From the NCBI GenBank assembly GCA_000985875.1, contig CCRI01000008.1:216546-280545 (forward strand): a DNA stretch of 64,000 nucleotides, in the 5' to 3' direction. The position numbers were made by a program, and so were the translations under genes. The DNA is from Neorhizobium galegae bv. officinalis. Its GTDB lineage: Bacteria; Pseudomonadota; Alphaproteobacteria; Rhizobiales; Rhizobiaceae. Of this stretch, positions 1 to 9,007 are shown in pieces (position 1 is the stretch's first letter; each line of letters starts with the position of its first letter). The notes beneath the pieces were generated by a model. That model was not told the origin of the DNA and did no database searches. It saw only the letters and a list, made by a program, of their open reading frames with translations.

Positions 1-1043
1 AAGGCGCTGATCGTCAGCGTCGAGCTGACGAGATAGAGCAGCGCGCCCGACGAAATCGCCCCGTCATTGATGCCGAGCACCATCAGCAGGGTTCCGGAAG
101 AAACCAGAACCGAGAAGCCCGCAAGCCGTCCGAGCGCCTGCGAAGCCAGCACCCCGATCGTTCCGAATATGATGGTCGCAATGCCGCCGTAAAGAAGCAC
201 ATCCGCGCCAAAACCGGCAGACGGCCCATCGCCGAACAGCAGCATGGTGAGCCGCAGGATGATGTAGATGCCGAGCTTGCTCATGATCGCGAATATGCCG
301 GCGACGGGGGCGGATGCGGCGCTATAGGCGGTCGGCAGCCAGAAGCAGAGCGGCCACATGCCTGCCTTGATGAGGAAGGCGATGCCGAGCACGCCCGCTC
401 CCGCTTCCATCAGCATCCGGCGGTCCGGCTCGATGTCGGGAATGCGCGCGGCAAGATCGGCCATGTTGAGCGTGCCGGCGGTGCCGTAGATCAGGCTGAC
501 CCCGATCAGGAACAGAAGTGCTGCTGCCAGGTTGACGGCGATATAATGCATGCCCGCCTTGACGCGCAGCGGGCCGGAGCCGTGCAGCAGCAGTCCGTAG
601 GATGCCGCCAGCATCACCTCGAAGAAAACGAAGAGATTGAACAGGTCGCCGGTCAGGAAGGCGCCGTTCAAGCCCACAAGCAGCAACTGGAACATGGTGT
701 GGAAATGCGCGCCGACCGCGTGCCAGCGGGCGAGCGAGAAGACCAGTGCGGCGACCGAGAGCAGCGCGGTCAAGAGCAGCATCAGCGCCGACAGCGCGTC
801 GAGAACCAGCACGATGCCGAACGGCGCCGCCCAGTTTCCGAGAAGATAGACGCCGTCGAAGTCGTTCGGGCCGCTTTCGATCCGCAACAGTGCGAGCGAG
901 ACCGCAACGAGGATCAGCGTCGAGGCGAGGCTGATCATCGCCTTTACGACACGCTGCCGCTCGTCGAAGAACAGCAGGAGCGCGGCGACGACCAGCGGCA
1001 CCAGGATCGGCGCGATGATGAGGTGATGGGACCAGCCAGTCAT
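1..1043 (-). CDS. mrpD: Mrp-type Na+/H+ antiporter subunit D (3' end cut by window edge)
   Basis: Integral inner-membrane subunit of the multi-subunit Mrp/Pha cation-proton antiporter, homologous to the proton-translocating NuoM/NuoN subunits of complex I. The visible ~347 residues are a run of hydrophobic helices. The glutamate in VFFEVMLAASYG and the lysine in FLIKAGMWPLCFWLP match the conserved charged residues of the Proton_antipo_M family. The ATG at 1043 overlaps the mrpC stop codon (ATGA), so the two genes are translationally coupled. The reading frame is still open at base 1, so the C-terminal part and any mrpE-G genes lie outside. Order A/B-C-D is that of rhizobial pha operons, which serve pH and K+/Na+ homeostasis. 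Confidence 0.93.
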   Translation of the reverse strand, partial: MTGWSHHLIIAPILVPLVVAALLLFFDERQRVVKAMISLASTLILVAVSLALLRIESGPNDFDGVYLLGNWAAPFGIVLVLDALSALMLLLTALLSVAALVFSLARWHAVGAHFHTMFQLLLVGLNGAFLTGDLFNLFVFFEVMLAASYGLLLHGSGPLRVKAGMHYIAVNLAAALLFLIGVSLIYGTAGTLNMADLAARIPDIEPDRRMLMEAGAGVLGIAFLIKAGMWPLCFWLPTAYSAASAPVAGIFAIMSKLGIYIILRLTMLLFGDGPSAGFGADVLLYGGIATIIFGTIGVLASQALGRLAGFSVLVSSGTLLMVLGINDGAISSGALLYLVSSTLTISA

Positions 1044-1378
1044 TTCGGCTCGTTCCTCCCATCGACATGGTCGGTGCCTGTCAGGCCCCGGGAGGCCAGC
1101 AGCACGACGAGGAACAGCGCGGTGGTCGCAAACCCGATGACGATGGCCGTCAGCACCAGCGCCTGCGGCACCGGATCGGCAAGCGTCGAATTGGGAACGC
1201 CATCGACGAGGATCGGCGGGACATTGGTCTTCACGCCGCCGACGCCGAAGATGAACAGGTTGACCGCATAGGAGAGAAGCGAAAGGCCGACGATGACCTG
1301 ATAGGTGCGCGGACGCAGGATGAGCCAGACGCCGCAGCCTGTCATCACGCCGATTGCAGTGGCAAGAACGAGTTCCAT
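1040..1378 (-). CDS. mrpC: Mrp-type Na+/H+ antiporter subunit C
   Basis: A 112-residue membrane protein of the NuoK/MnhC family: three predicted helices (about residues 4-22, 28-48 and 72-95) and the family's usual length. It starts with an ATG that touches the mrpA stop (shared base at 1378) and ends overlapping mrpD, so it lies in the middle of one leftward operon. In Mrp complexes subunit C is a small scaffold subunit needed for antiport by A and D. The short charged C-terminal tail (VDGRNEPK) is unremarkable. Confidence 0.93.
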   Translation of the reverse strand: MELVLATAIGVMTGCGVWLILRPRTYQVIVGLSLLSYAVNLFIFGVGGVKTNVPPILVDGVPNSTLADPVPQALVLTAIVIGFATTALFLVVLLASRGLTGTDHVDGRNEPK

Positions 1379-4300
1379 CAGCCTTCCTCCGTCCGCGCCG
1401 CGTCGATCGCCCGCAGGCGGTTGATGCGGATCGACTGATGCGCCAGCGCCACGAGAATAAGGACCGTCGAGCCAACCACCAGCGAGAACACCCCGAGATC
1501 GAAGAGCAGTGCGGTGGCGGCCGGCATCTTGCCGATCAGCGGCAGCTCGACATACTGGAAATGCGAGGTCAGGAACGGGTAGCCGAAGAACCAGGCGCCG
1601 ATGCCGGTGGCGGACGCGGTGAGTATGCCCGCCCCCATCCAGCGCAGCGGCAGGATGCGCAGGCGATCTTCCGCCCAGCGCGTGCCGCCGGCCAGATACT
1701 GCAGCAGGAAGGCGATCGACAGCGTCAGCCCGGCCGAAAAACCGCCGCCCGGCATGTCGTGACCGCGCATAAAAATGTAGACGGCAAAGGTGATGATGAC
1801 CGGGAAAAGCCAGGTCATGATGACGGAGGGCACGAGCAGGTAGTCGCGCACCGTATCGCCGGCCGAACGCTCGGGACGATCCTCATCGAAACTGTTCTGG
1901 ATCCGCTGCTGTTCCGGCAGGTCCATGCTGTCGTCGGCGGGGCGGAAACGGCGAAGCAGCGCGAAGACCGTCAGCGCGACGACGCCGAGCACCGCGATCT
2001 CGCCGAGCGTATCGAAGCCGCGGAAATCCACCAGGATGACGTTGACGACGTTGCGCCCGCCGCCCTGCGAATAGGCGTTTTCGAGGAAATAGTTGGCGAT
2101 CGCGTCCGGCACCGGCATGGTCATGACGGCATAGGCGATGAAGGACATGCCGATGCCGCAGACGACGGCAAGCGCCAGGTCCCGGAAGCGGCGGAAGCGC
2201 GCCCGCAGGCTGATCGCCTCGACCAGTCCCTCCGTTCGCTTCGGCAGCCAGCGCAGGCCGAGAAGAATGAGGACGGTGGTGACGATCTCGACGAGAAGCT
2301 GGGTGATCGCCAGATCCGGCGCCGAGAGCCAGACGAAGGTGATGCAGACGATCAGCCCGACGCCCCCGAGCATGACGAGTGCCGCCAGGCGATGGTATTT
2401 GGCGAGATAGGCGGTGCCGAAGGCAAGGCAGATGCCGAGCAGCCAGATCGCCGCGAAGGCCGGATCGATGCCGGAAAAGGCGATTTCGCGGGTCTCGAAA
2501 CCGGAGAGATAGAGCGGCAGCAGCCCCGCGAGGAAACCGGTCGCCACCACCCAGCGAAGCTGCGGCTGCAGATTGCGGGTGCCGAAGCGCCGTTCGAGCG
2601 TGCGGGCCCAGCGCCAGGACACTTCCACAAGAATCCGCTCGAAGATGCGCTGGCCCTTGAGGTTGCGCAGGATCGGCGGACCGTCCTCGCAGGTCGCGAG
2701 ATATTTCCGAAGCGAGAGATAGAGCAGCGTGCCGCCGACGAGTGCGATGGCGCTCATGATCAGCGGCAGGTTGACGCCGTGCCAGATGGACAGGCTGTAT
2801 TGTGGCGTATCGGCGCCCAGCACGCTGACGACGGCGGTATGCAGGAAAGGCCCAATCGAAACCGCCGGAATGATGCCGACGATCAGGCAGGCGACGACCA
2901 GAAGCTCGATCGGAGAGCGCATCCAGCGCGGCGGCTCATGCGGCTTCGGCTTGGGCAGATCGGTCGGCGGCGGTCCGAAAAAGACGGTGTGGATGAAACG
3001 CAGCGAATAGGCGACGCTGAAGGCGCTGGCGAGCGTCGCCACATAGGGCAGGATGCGGTCGAGAATGGAATCCGCATGGGTTTCGACCGCTTCCGCGAAG
3101 AACATTTCCTTCGACAGGAAGCCGTTGAGAAGAGGAACACCAGCCATGGCGGCACTTGCCACCATGGCCAGCGTGCCCGTGATGGGCAGATACCGGAAAA
3201 GCCCGCTCAATCGTCGCATGTCGCGCGTGCCGGTCTCATGGTCAATAATGCCGGCCGCCATAAACAGCGACGCCTTGAAGGTCGCATGGTTTACCATGTG
3301 GAAGATCGCCGCGACCGTCGCCAGCGGACTTCCGAGGCTGAGCAGCGTGGTGATGAGGCCGAGATGGCTGATCGTCGAATAGGCGAGCAGGCCCTTCAGG
3401 TCCTGCTGGAACATCGCGAAATAGGCGCCGAGCACCAGCGTGATGATGCCCGCCAGCCCGACCAGATAGAACCATTCATAGGTTCCCGACAGGGCCGGCC
3501 AGAAGCGCACCAGCAGGAAGACGCCCGCCTTCACCATGGTCGCCGAATGCAGGAAGGCCGAGACCGGGGTCGGCGCCGCCATGGCATTGGGCAGCCAGAA
3601 ATGGAACGGAAACTGGGCGCTCTTGGTCAATGCGCCGAGCAGGATGAAGACCAGTGCAGGCACGTAGAGGGAATGGCCGCGGATGACGTCGCCGGCGACG
3701 AGGATCTTGTCGAGGTCATAGCTGCCGACGATGTTGCCGAGCAGCAGCAGCCCGATCAGCAGGCAGAAACCGCCGATCCCGGTGATCGTCAGGGCCATGC
3801 GGGCGCCGTCGCGGGCGGCGGCATTGTTGTGCCAGTAGCTGATCAGCAGGAAGGAGAAGATGCTGGTCAGCTCCCAGAAGACCGACAGGAGAATGACATT
3901 GCCGGAAATGACGATACCGAGCATCGCGCCCATGAAGGCGAGCAGGAAGGAGAAGAAGCGCGGAACCGGATCGTCTTCCGACATGTAATAGCGGGCATAG
4001 ACGACCACCAGAAAGCCGATGCCGGCGATCAGCATGGAGAAGAGCCAGGCGAAACCATCCATGCGGAGGGTGAAGTTCAGGCCGAGCTGCGGCAGCCATG
4101 TGCCCTCGAAGCGCAGCACGCCGCCATTGGTGACACTCGGATAGAAGGCCGCAATGATCAGCAGGGACAGGAGAGCAGTGGCGCCCGCGACCCAGGACGG
4201 CAGCACGCGCGAGCGCGTTCGCAGCAGAGATACGGAGACCAGGCTTCCGAGAAAAGGCAGGACCAGAAGAACAAGAAGAAGATATGGTCCTGACGTTATC

Positions 4301-4389
4301 CCAATGCTCCGGCCTTTCCATGTGCTGCGCTTCGCCCCGCGGCTGCTGCGAAGATGCCTGCGAATGCCCCATCTAGCAATCGAATCCAA
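1378..4389 (-). CDS. mrpA: Mrp antiporter subunit A fused to subunit B (MrpAB/PhaAB)
   Basis: Large inner-membrane subunit of the Mrp cation/proton antiporter. The first ~500 residues form the NuoL/MrpA proton-channel domain (WELTSIFSFLL, TKSAQFPFHFWLP, HMVNHATFKASLF), then come the MrpA-specific helices. The last ~170 residues, starting near TVRDYLLVPSV, are an MrpB domain (FMRGHDMPGGGFSAG). This A-B fusion is typical of rhizobial group 2 Mrp systems. The start is uncertain: the frame opens with TTG at 4389, but the first ~30 residues are basic and unlike the family, which normally begins near the hydrophobic GPYLLLVLLVLPFLG. No ATG or GTG occurs there, so a rare start codon near 4290 or a sequencing error is possible. 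First gene of the leftward operon. Confidence 0.92.
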   Translation of the reverse strand: MDSIARWGIRRHLRSSRGAKRSTWKGRSIGITSGPYLLLVLLVLPFLGSLVSVSLLRTRSRVLPSWVAGATALLSLLIIAAFYPSVTNGGVLRFEGTWLPQLGLNFTLRMDGFAWLFSMLIAGIGFLVVVYARYYMSEDDPVPRFFSFLLAFMGAMLGIVISGNVILLSVFWELTSIFSFLLISYWHNNAAARDGARMALTITGIGGFCLLIGLLLLGNIVGSYDLDKILVAGDVIRGHSLYVPALVFILLGALTKSAQFPFHFWLPNAMAAPTPVSAFLHSATMVKAGVFLLVRFWPALSGTYEWFYLVGLAGIITLVLGAYFAMFQQDLKGLLAYSTISHLGLITTLLSLGSPLATVAAIFHMVNHATFKASLFMAAGIIDHETGTRDMRRLSGLFRYLPITGTLAMVASAAMAGVPLLNGFLSKEMFFAEAVETHADSILDRILPYVATLASAFSVAYSLRFIHTVFFGPPPTDLPKPKPHEPPRWMRSPIELLVVACLIVGIIPAVSIGPFLHTAVVSVLGADTPQYSLSIWHGVNLPLIMSAIALVGGTLLYLSLRKYLATCEDGPPILRNLKGQRIFERILVEVSWRWARTLERRFGTRNLQPQLRWVVATGFLAGLLPLYLSGFETREIAFSGIDPAFAAIWLLGICLAFGTAYLAKYHRLAALVMLGGVGLIVCITFVWLSAPDLAITQLLVEIVTTVLILLGLRWLPKRTEGLVEAISLRARFRRFRDLALAVVCGIGMSFIAYAVMTMPVPDAIANYFLENAYSQGGGRNVVNVILVDFRGFDTLGEIAVLGVVALTVFALLRRFRPADDSMDLPEQQRIQNSFDEDRPERSAGDTVRDYLLVPSVIMTWLFPVIITFAVYIFMRGHDMPGGGFSAGLTLSIAFLLQYLAGGTRWAEDRLRILPLRWMGAGILTASATGIGAWFFGYPFLTSHFQYVELPLIGKMPAATALLFDLGVFSLVVGSTVLILVALAHQSIRINRLRAIDAARTEEG

Positions 4390-4435
4390 ATTGCCATATA
4401 TGGGAGATATTGACCAATATGGGCAGTTTGGTGAG

Positions 4436-4702
4436 ATGGGTCAAGCCGCAAAGAATGCAATTTTGACGCCGGCCTTGTGCCGCGCCGCCCGGGGCTTTCT
4501 GGATTGGACGCAGACCGATCTCGCCGACCGTTCGGGCGTGTCGAGAAGCACCATCCGTGATTACGAAGGCAGCCGGCACGACCTCCACCGCGCGACGGAG
4601 GCGCAGCTCCGCCTGGCTTTCGAAGAAGGCGGTGTCGCCTTCGTCCATATGGAGGGCGGTTGCTTCGGCGTCTGTCCGAGGGCCTTGCAGACGCCTCAAT
4701 AG
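4436..4702 (+). CDS. small XRE-family helix-turn-helix regulator
   Basis: An 88-residue protein that is almost entirely a Cro/C1-type DNA-binding domain: TPALCRAARGFLDWTQTDLA followed by the recognition-helix region SGVSRSTIRDYE, then a short tail with three cysteine/glycine-rich residues (GGCFGVC). Such single-domain XRE proteins are common in rhizobia. It is divergent from the Mrp operon and could regulate it, but no operator was identified. ATG at 4436 follows GGGCAG at 4421-4426; an in-frame ATG at 4400 would add 12 residues. The same frame stays open further upstream into mrpA, but that part is antisense to mrpA and has no HTH content. Confidence 0.75.
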   Translation: MGQAAKNAILTPALCRAARGFLDWTQTDLADRSGVSRSTIRDYEGSRHDLHRATEAQLRLAFEEGGVAFVHMEGGCFGVCPRALQTPQ

Positions 4703-4822
4703 ATCGAGCGGAGGACGGCCCCAACCCGGCATCACCAGTTGGCGACCGAGACATCCCGGCGCTCCGGGTGCGGGACTTCCACAATTGGAGCCCCGTGCCA
4801 TAGAGGACCAGAAGGGTGCTGT

Positions 4823-6718
4823 TTAAACCCTCGGCATGCCTTCCGGCCGAAGCGCCTTCTTCAGCGCCGCGATCCGGAAGATGGCGTTCGGGGCGCCGTA
4901 GCCGCGATAGCCGCGCCGTTCGACGATCTCGAAGAAGAAACCTTCGCCATAAGTCATGCTGTAGAGCTGGAAATATTCGCCGTGCTCGTCGCGGTCGTAG
5001 AGGATGTTCTCTTCCTTCAGCCGCTCCGAAAGCTCCGCCTCGAGGCCGAAGCGGGCTTCGACGTCGCCATAGTAGTTGGGCGAGATCTGCAACGGCTTGA
5101 AACCGTTTTTACGCAGTGCCGCGGCCGTCGCAAAGATGTCGTCGGTCTGGAAGGCGAGATGCTGGACACCGGATCCGAATTTTTCGGCGATGAAATGACC
5201 CGCCAGCGTGCGGCGGTTCTCGGCGCCGTTCAAGGTGATCCGCAGCGTGCCGGAAGCGTTTTCGACCACCTGGCTGCGTATCACGCCGGCCGGATCGATG
5301 ATGTCGACCATCGGCGTCTTCTGCGTCTCGAAGATCGAGGTGTAGAAGAGCAGCCAGGTGAGCAGCTCCTCGTAGGCGACGGTCTGGGCGATGTGATCGA
5401 CATGCCTGAGATGCGCCTGCGCCACCTCGGCCTCGCCGTCTTCGCTGACGGGTTGGAAATCGATCTCGGAAAAGCGGCCGAGATTGCTCTTGTCGTCGAT
5501 CAGGTAGACGAGCCCGCCGCCGACGCCGCGGATCGCCGGTATCTCCACCTCGCCCTTCGCCACCTGCTGCCGGAACGGTTCCGCCCCGAGTGCCACGGCC
5601 CGTTCGAACGCCTGCCCGGCATCCTCCACGACGAGAGCCATCGCATAGGCAGAGGTGCCGTGGACGGCAAACGAGGCGTTGGCAAACCCCTTCTCGTCGG
5701 TGTTGACGAGGAGACGGATATCGCCCTGGCTGTAGAGGCTGACCTTCTTCGTCCTGTGCACCGCCGTCTTGCGGAAACCGAGCGTTCGAAGGATCGCGGC
5801 AAGATCCGCTGCATCCTTCTCGTCGGAGGAGAATTCCACGAAGCCGACGCCTTTGACTTTTGCGCGGTCCGGCATATCCGGTACGGTCAATGCCGAAGCG
5901 TTCGGGCTGCGCCGCACCTGGTCTCCGAGATAGATGAGCGAGCGGTAGCCGTCATCGGCAATCGCCCGACTGGATCCGCCACGGAACTGGTCGTTGAAGA
6001 TTTCCAGCGAGAAATAACCGTCGTAACCGGTCTCGGCGATGGCGGTGGTAAAGGCCGTCACCGGCAGATCGCCCTCGCCCGGCATGTTGCGGAAATGCCG
6101 CGACCAGTAGAGCAGATCCATGTCGATCAGCGGCGCATCGGCCAGCTGGACGATGAAGATCTTGTCGTTGGGGATGGAGCGGATCGAATTGATGTCGATC
6201 TTGCGCGACAGCGTGTGAAAGCTGTCGAGGATCAGCCCGATATTCGGGTGGTCGGCGCGCCGCACGATTTCCCAGGCATCGCGGTGGTCGTTGATATGCC
6301 GGCCCCAGGCGAGCGCCTCGTAGCCTACTCTCAACCCGCGTTTGGCAGCCCGTTCCCCGAGTTCGTGGAAATCGGCAGCCGCCCGATCGATGCCGCCGAG
6401 CGACACCGGCGAGACGTTGGAGCAGACGAGGACCAGGTCGGTGCCGAGTTCCTGCATGACGTCGAACTTGCGTTCGGCGCGATCGAAGGTGCGGCCCCGA
6501 TGCGTGGCGGGCATGCCCTCGAAATCGCGGAACGGCTGGAACAGCGTGATCTCCAGCCCATGATCGCGGACCATCTTTCCGACATCTGCGGGGCTGCCGT
6601 CGAAGGCAAGGAAATCGTTCTCGAAGATCTCCACCCCATCGAAACCGGCCTTGGCAATCGCTTCCAGCTTCTCGGGCAGCTCTCCGCTGATCGAAACCGT
6701 GGCTATCGACGTTTTCAT
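4823..6718 (-). CDS. quiC: 3-dehydroshikimate dehydratase fused to HPPD-like domain (QuiC type)
   Basis: A 631-residue two-domain protein. Residues 1-~265 form a TIM-barrel sugar isomerase/AP endonuclease-2 domain that in QuiC enzymes converts 3-dehydroshikimate to protocatechuate, feeding quinate/shikimate into the beta-ketoadipate pathway. The expected metal ligands are visible in order: Glu in VGYEALAWG, Asp in LILDSFHTLS, Gln in FIVQLADAP, Glu in FSLEIFNDQ. Residues ~285-631 resemble 4-hydroxyphenylpyruvate dioxygenase (vicinal oxygen chelate), with HVDHIAQTV and a terminal YGEGFFFEIVERRGYRGYGA. The same fusion is known in Pseudomonas QuiC1. No quinate dehydrogenase or pca genes sit beside it. 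The substrate is inferred from the family. Confidence 0.88.
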   Translation of the reverse strand: MKTSIATVSISGELPEKLEAIAKAGFDGVEIFENDFLAFDGSPADVGKMVRDHGLEITLFQPFRDFEGMPATHRGRTFDRAERKFDVMQELGTDLVLVCSNVSPVSLGGIDRAAADFHELGERAAKRGLRVGYEALAWGRHINDHRDAWEIVRRADHPNIGLILDSFHTLSRKIDINSIRSIPNDKIFIVQLADAPLIDMDLLYWSRHFRNMPGEGDLPVTAFTTAIAETGYDGYFSLEIFNDQFRGGSSRAIADDGYRSLIYLGDQVRRSPNASALTVPDMPDRAKVKGVGFVEFSSDEKDAADLAAILRTLGFRKTAVHRTKKVSLYSQGDIRLLVNTDEKGFANASFAVHGTSAYAMALVVEDAGQAFERAVALGAEPFRQQVAKGEVEIPAIRGVGGGLVYLIDDKSNLGRFSEIDFQPVSEDGEAEVAQAHLRHVDHIAQTVAYEELLTWLLFYTSIFETQKTPMVDIIDPAGVIRSQVVENASGTLRITLNGAENRRTLAGHFIAEKFGSGVQHLAFQTDDIFATAAALRKNGFKPLQISPNYYGDVEARFGLEAELSERLKEENILYDRDEHGEYFQLYSMTYGEGFFFEIVERRGYRGYGAPNAIFRIAALKKALRPEGMPRV

Positions 6719-6816
6719 GCGCTCCCTCCCTTTTGATCGGAATATGACCGAACAGGCTCCTCAGATGCGCCGGCGAGCGACCTCCCGCTTCGAGCCGGCA
6801 TCAGCATCGCCATTTT

Positions 6817-6830
6817 GTACTAAATAGTTC
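6817..6830. promoter_or_regulatory. possible operator upstream of quiC
   Basis: Imperfect 14-bp dyad GTACTAAATAGTTC (core ACTA-AA-TAGT, outer G/C pair also matching) about 100 bp upstream of the quiC start, in an AT-rich patch. The shape suits a TetR- or IclR-like repressor site, but no such regulator is adjacent. Weak evidence. Confidence 0.3.
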
Positions 6831-6928
6831 GTAACATCAAATGGAAGTTCATGCTCCTGCCGATAACCGGTCTCGGGGACCGGATTGGAGGCCAGGGGCG
6901 CAGCGGATGCCGGCCCCTGGGGCAACAT

Positions 6929-7570
6929 TCAGAGCTTCAACCTTGCGGTCCAGGCGAGAACGGCTTCCCCCATTGTCGCCAGATGGTCGTCGGCGGAAAA
7001 TCCGGAAATCGTCTTGCGTGGTTTCAGGTCGTGGTCGCCATCCTCCAGCCAGAGGATTTCGATGGCCTGAGAGAGTGCGTAGCCGCTGACTTCCTCACGC
7101 GTGCCGAATTCATCGCGGGTTCCCTGGCATATCAGCGCAGGAGCCTTGAGACCTTTAAGATGTTGGGTACGAAGCTGCGCCGGCTTTTCCGGAGGATGGA
7201 ACGGATAACCGAGGCACAGCAGACCGGCGATCCCGCCCTCCTCGTAAAGCTCGTCGGCGATCATGCTCGCCACCCGGCCGCCCATCGATTTGCCGCCGAT
7301 GATCAGCGGTCCCTTCGCTTTGAGTTCGGTGATCGCCGCCTTGTATTCGGGATTGAGCGTCTCGGCCCGCGGCGGCGGTTTGCGATCGCCGGAGGTACAG
7401 CGCGCCGCCATATAGCCGAATTCAAAACGCGCCACGCGAAAACCCTTGGCGGACAAGGCGTCCGTCGCCGCCGTCATCGATGCGGAATCCATTGGTGCGC
7501 CTGCGCCATGCGCCAGCAGGATCGTGACGCGTGCGTCTTCCGGCCCCTCGATCAGAAATCGCCCTGACAT
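6929..7570 (-). CDS. small alpha/beta hydrolase (KANL3/Tex30-like)
   Basis: A 213-residue cytosolic alpha/beta-hydrolase. The oxyanion-strand motif LLAHGAGAPMDS is near residue 20. The nucleophile serine is in GGKSMGGR. The acid is probably Asp in CQGTRDEFG and the histidine is in EDGDHDLKP, giving a complete triad in family order. This compact type matches KANL3/Tex30-like hydrolases of unknown substrate. It lies upstream of quiC on the same strand with a 210-bp gap, so co-transcription is possible but unproven. It is divergent from the DUF899 gene at 7735. Confidence 0.85.
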   Translation of the reverse strand: MSGRFLIEGPEDARVTILLAHGAGAPMDSASMTAATDALSAKGFRVARFEFGYMAARCTSGDRKPPPRAETLNPEYKAAITELKAKGPLIIGGKSMGGRVASMIADELYEEGGIAGLLCLGYPFHPPEKPAQLRTQHLKGLKAPALICQGTRDEFGTREEVSGYALSQAIEILWLEDGDHDLKPRKTISGFSADDHLATMGEAVLAWTARLKL

Positions 7571-7734
7571 CTTGCTCCCTCAATTCAGGTTCATTTTTTC
7601 ACATGCGCCTGTCGGACCACACTGTTGGCGCACGTCCTTTGCATGGGCAAGCCATGGCCGCCCGCACTTTGGCGACTATATCAACGAGAGCAAGGCCAAG
7701 TCTCCTGCCCAGCCATTACAGATGGAGGAATGTC

Positions 7735-8436
7735 ATGGATATGCAGAGCCTCACACCAGCAGTCGAACTTGCCAGAAAGAACGGCGTGCACTTTCCCAAC
7801 GAAAGCGCCGCCTACAGGGAGGCGCGGGACGCGCTTCTCGCCGAGGAAATCGAACTCCGCCGCCATATCGAGCGTGTCGCCGAGCAGCGACGCCATCTGC
7901 CGCCGGGCGGGCATGTGCCGAAGAACTACACGTTCGAGGGCGTGAACGGCAAGCTCACGTTCGAGGAACTGTTCGCGGACAAGGAAACGCTGGTCATCTA
8001 CAGCTATATGTTCGGCCCGGAGCGGGAACGGCCCTGCCCGATGTGCACGTCGCTGCTCTCGTCCTGGGACGGCGAGGTTCCCGACATCCAGCAGCGCGTT
8101 GCGTTCGCGGTCGTCGCACGCTCGCCGCTGCAGCGCCTCACGGATTTCGGACGCGAACGCGGCTGGCATCATCTGCCGCTCTATTCGGACACGAGCGGCG
8201 AGTTCAGCCGGGATTACCACGCGATCGGCAAAGATGGCAGCGATGACGCGGCCTTCAACGTGTTCACACGCCGGGATGGAACGATGCGGCATTTCTGGAG
8301 CGGCGAGATGGGCGGCGCCACCGCCGACCCCGGCCAGGACCCGCGCGGCGCGCCCGATTTGATGCCGATCTGGACAATCCTGGACTCGACCCCGGAAGGG
8401 CGGGCACCGCACTGGTATCCCAAACTGTCCTACTAG
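7735..8436 (+). CDS. DUF899 family thioredoxin-fold protein
   Basis: A 233-residue protein of the DUF899 family, a thioredoxin-like fold common in rhizobia. After an N-terminal helical arm (RDALLAEEIELRRHIERVAE) come the family hallmarks: FEELFADKETLVIYSYMFG, the CPMC cysteine pair in RPCPMCTSLLSSWDG, and GWHHLPLYSD near the middle. A thiol or redox role is inferred from the fold; no substrate is established. ATG at 7735 is set by GGAGGA at 7724-7729. The frame is open further upstream but lacks a comparable ribosome site. It appears to be transcribed alone. Confidence 0.85.
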   Translation: MDMQSLTPAVELARKNGVHFPNESAAYREARDALLAEEIELRRHIERVAEQRRHLPPGGHVPKNYTFEGVNGKLTFEELFADKETLVIYSYMFGPERERPCPMCTSLLSSWDGEVPDIQQRVAFAVVARSPLQRLTDFGRERGWHHLPLYSDTSGEFSRDYHAIGKDGSDDAAFNVFTRRDGTMRHFWSGEMGGATADPGQDPRGAPDLMPIWTILDSTPEGRAPHWYPKLSY

Positions 8437-8464
8437 GACTTAAGTCCGGCGCGCCCATTGTGGT

Positions 8465-8490
8465 GGAACGAAAAATGATGTCGCCACGTT
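8465..8490 (+). promoter_or_regulatory. EcfG (RpoE2) general-stress promoter for the DUF1236 gene
   Basis: GGAAC at 8465-8469, 17-nt spacer, CGTT at 8487-8490: an exact match to the alphaproteobacterial EcfG consensus. It lies 31 bp upstream of the ATG at 8522, leaving a short leader with AGGAAG as ribosome site. Confidence 0.8.
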
Positions 8491-8521
8491 CTCAGGCCAC
8501 TTCAACCGAAAGGAAGTGACC

Positions 8522-8911
8522 ATGAAAAAGCTCATCATTCTCTCCGCGACAGTCGGCCTCCTCGCGACCGGCGCAATGGCCCAGCAGAGCACGGTCAACG
8601 GCGCCGTGGGCGGTGCTGTTACCGGCGCAATCGTCGGTGGTCCGGTCGGCGCTGCCGTGGGCGGTGTGGTCGGTGCGGTCGCCGGTACGGCGATCGATCC
8701 GCCGCCGGAACGTGTCATCACCTATGTGCGCCAGCAGCCGGTCCAGCAGTCCGTCGTGGTGCAGGAACGCGTCGTCGTCGGCCAGCCCATCCCGCAGCAG
8801 GTGGTGCTGACGCCTATTCCGGAATCGCCGACCTACGCCTATGCTGTCGTCAACCAGCAGCGCGTCATCGTCGATCCGCGGACCCACACCGTGGTCCAGG
8901 TCGTCGAGTAA
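8522..8911 (+). CDS. DUF1236 secreted glycine-rich protein
   Basis: A 129-residue exported protein. Residues 1-20 form a clear Sec signal peptide (MKKLIILSATVGLLATGAMA, cut before QQ). Residues 25-58 are a Gly/Val/Ala-rich stretch with GGxxG-type repeats, as in glycine-zipper envelope proteins. The C-terminal DUF1236-like part has PESPTYAYAVVNQQRVIVDP. Function is unknown; family members sit in the periplasm or envelope of rhizobia. AGGAAG at 8511-8516 precedes the ATG. The EcfG promoter just upstream predicts induction in general stress and stationary phase, and the gene ends at a strong terminator. Confidence 0.82.
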   Translation: MKKLIILSATVGLLATGAMAQQSTVNGAVGGAVTGAIVGGPVGAAVGGVVGAVAGTAIDPPPERVITYVRQQPVQQSVVVQERVVVGQPIPQQVVLTPIPESPTYAYAVVNQQRVIVDPRTHTVVQVVE

Positions 8912-8933
8912 TCGGTTTCGCATGCCAACCGGA

Positions 8934-8966
8934 AGCCGTCGTATCGAGAGGTACGGCGGCTTTTTT
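8934..8966 (+). terminator. rho-independent terminator of the DUF1236 gene
   Basis: Stem AGCCGTCGTA (8934-8943) pairs with TACGGCGGCT (8952-8961) with one G-T pair and an 8-nt loop, followed by a run of T to 8966. It sits 23 bp after the stop codon. Confidence 0.88.
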
Positions 8967-9007
8967 CTAACCAACGCCTGCCCGATCAAAAAAATTCTTA
9001 AACCGAG

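Noticed and set aside
1354..4293. 979-residue open frame on the plus strand
   Set aside because: It is antisense to mrpA/B, very rich in Arg, Gln, Asp and His with no hydrophobic or domain pattern, as expected of a GC-rich shadow frame.
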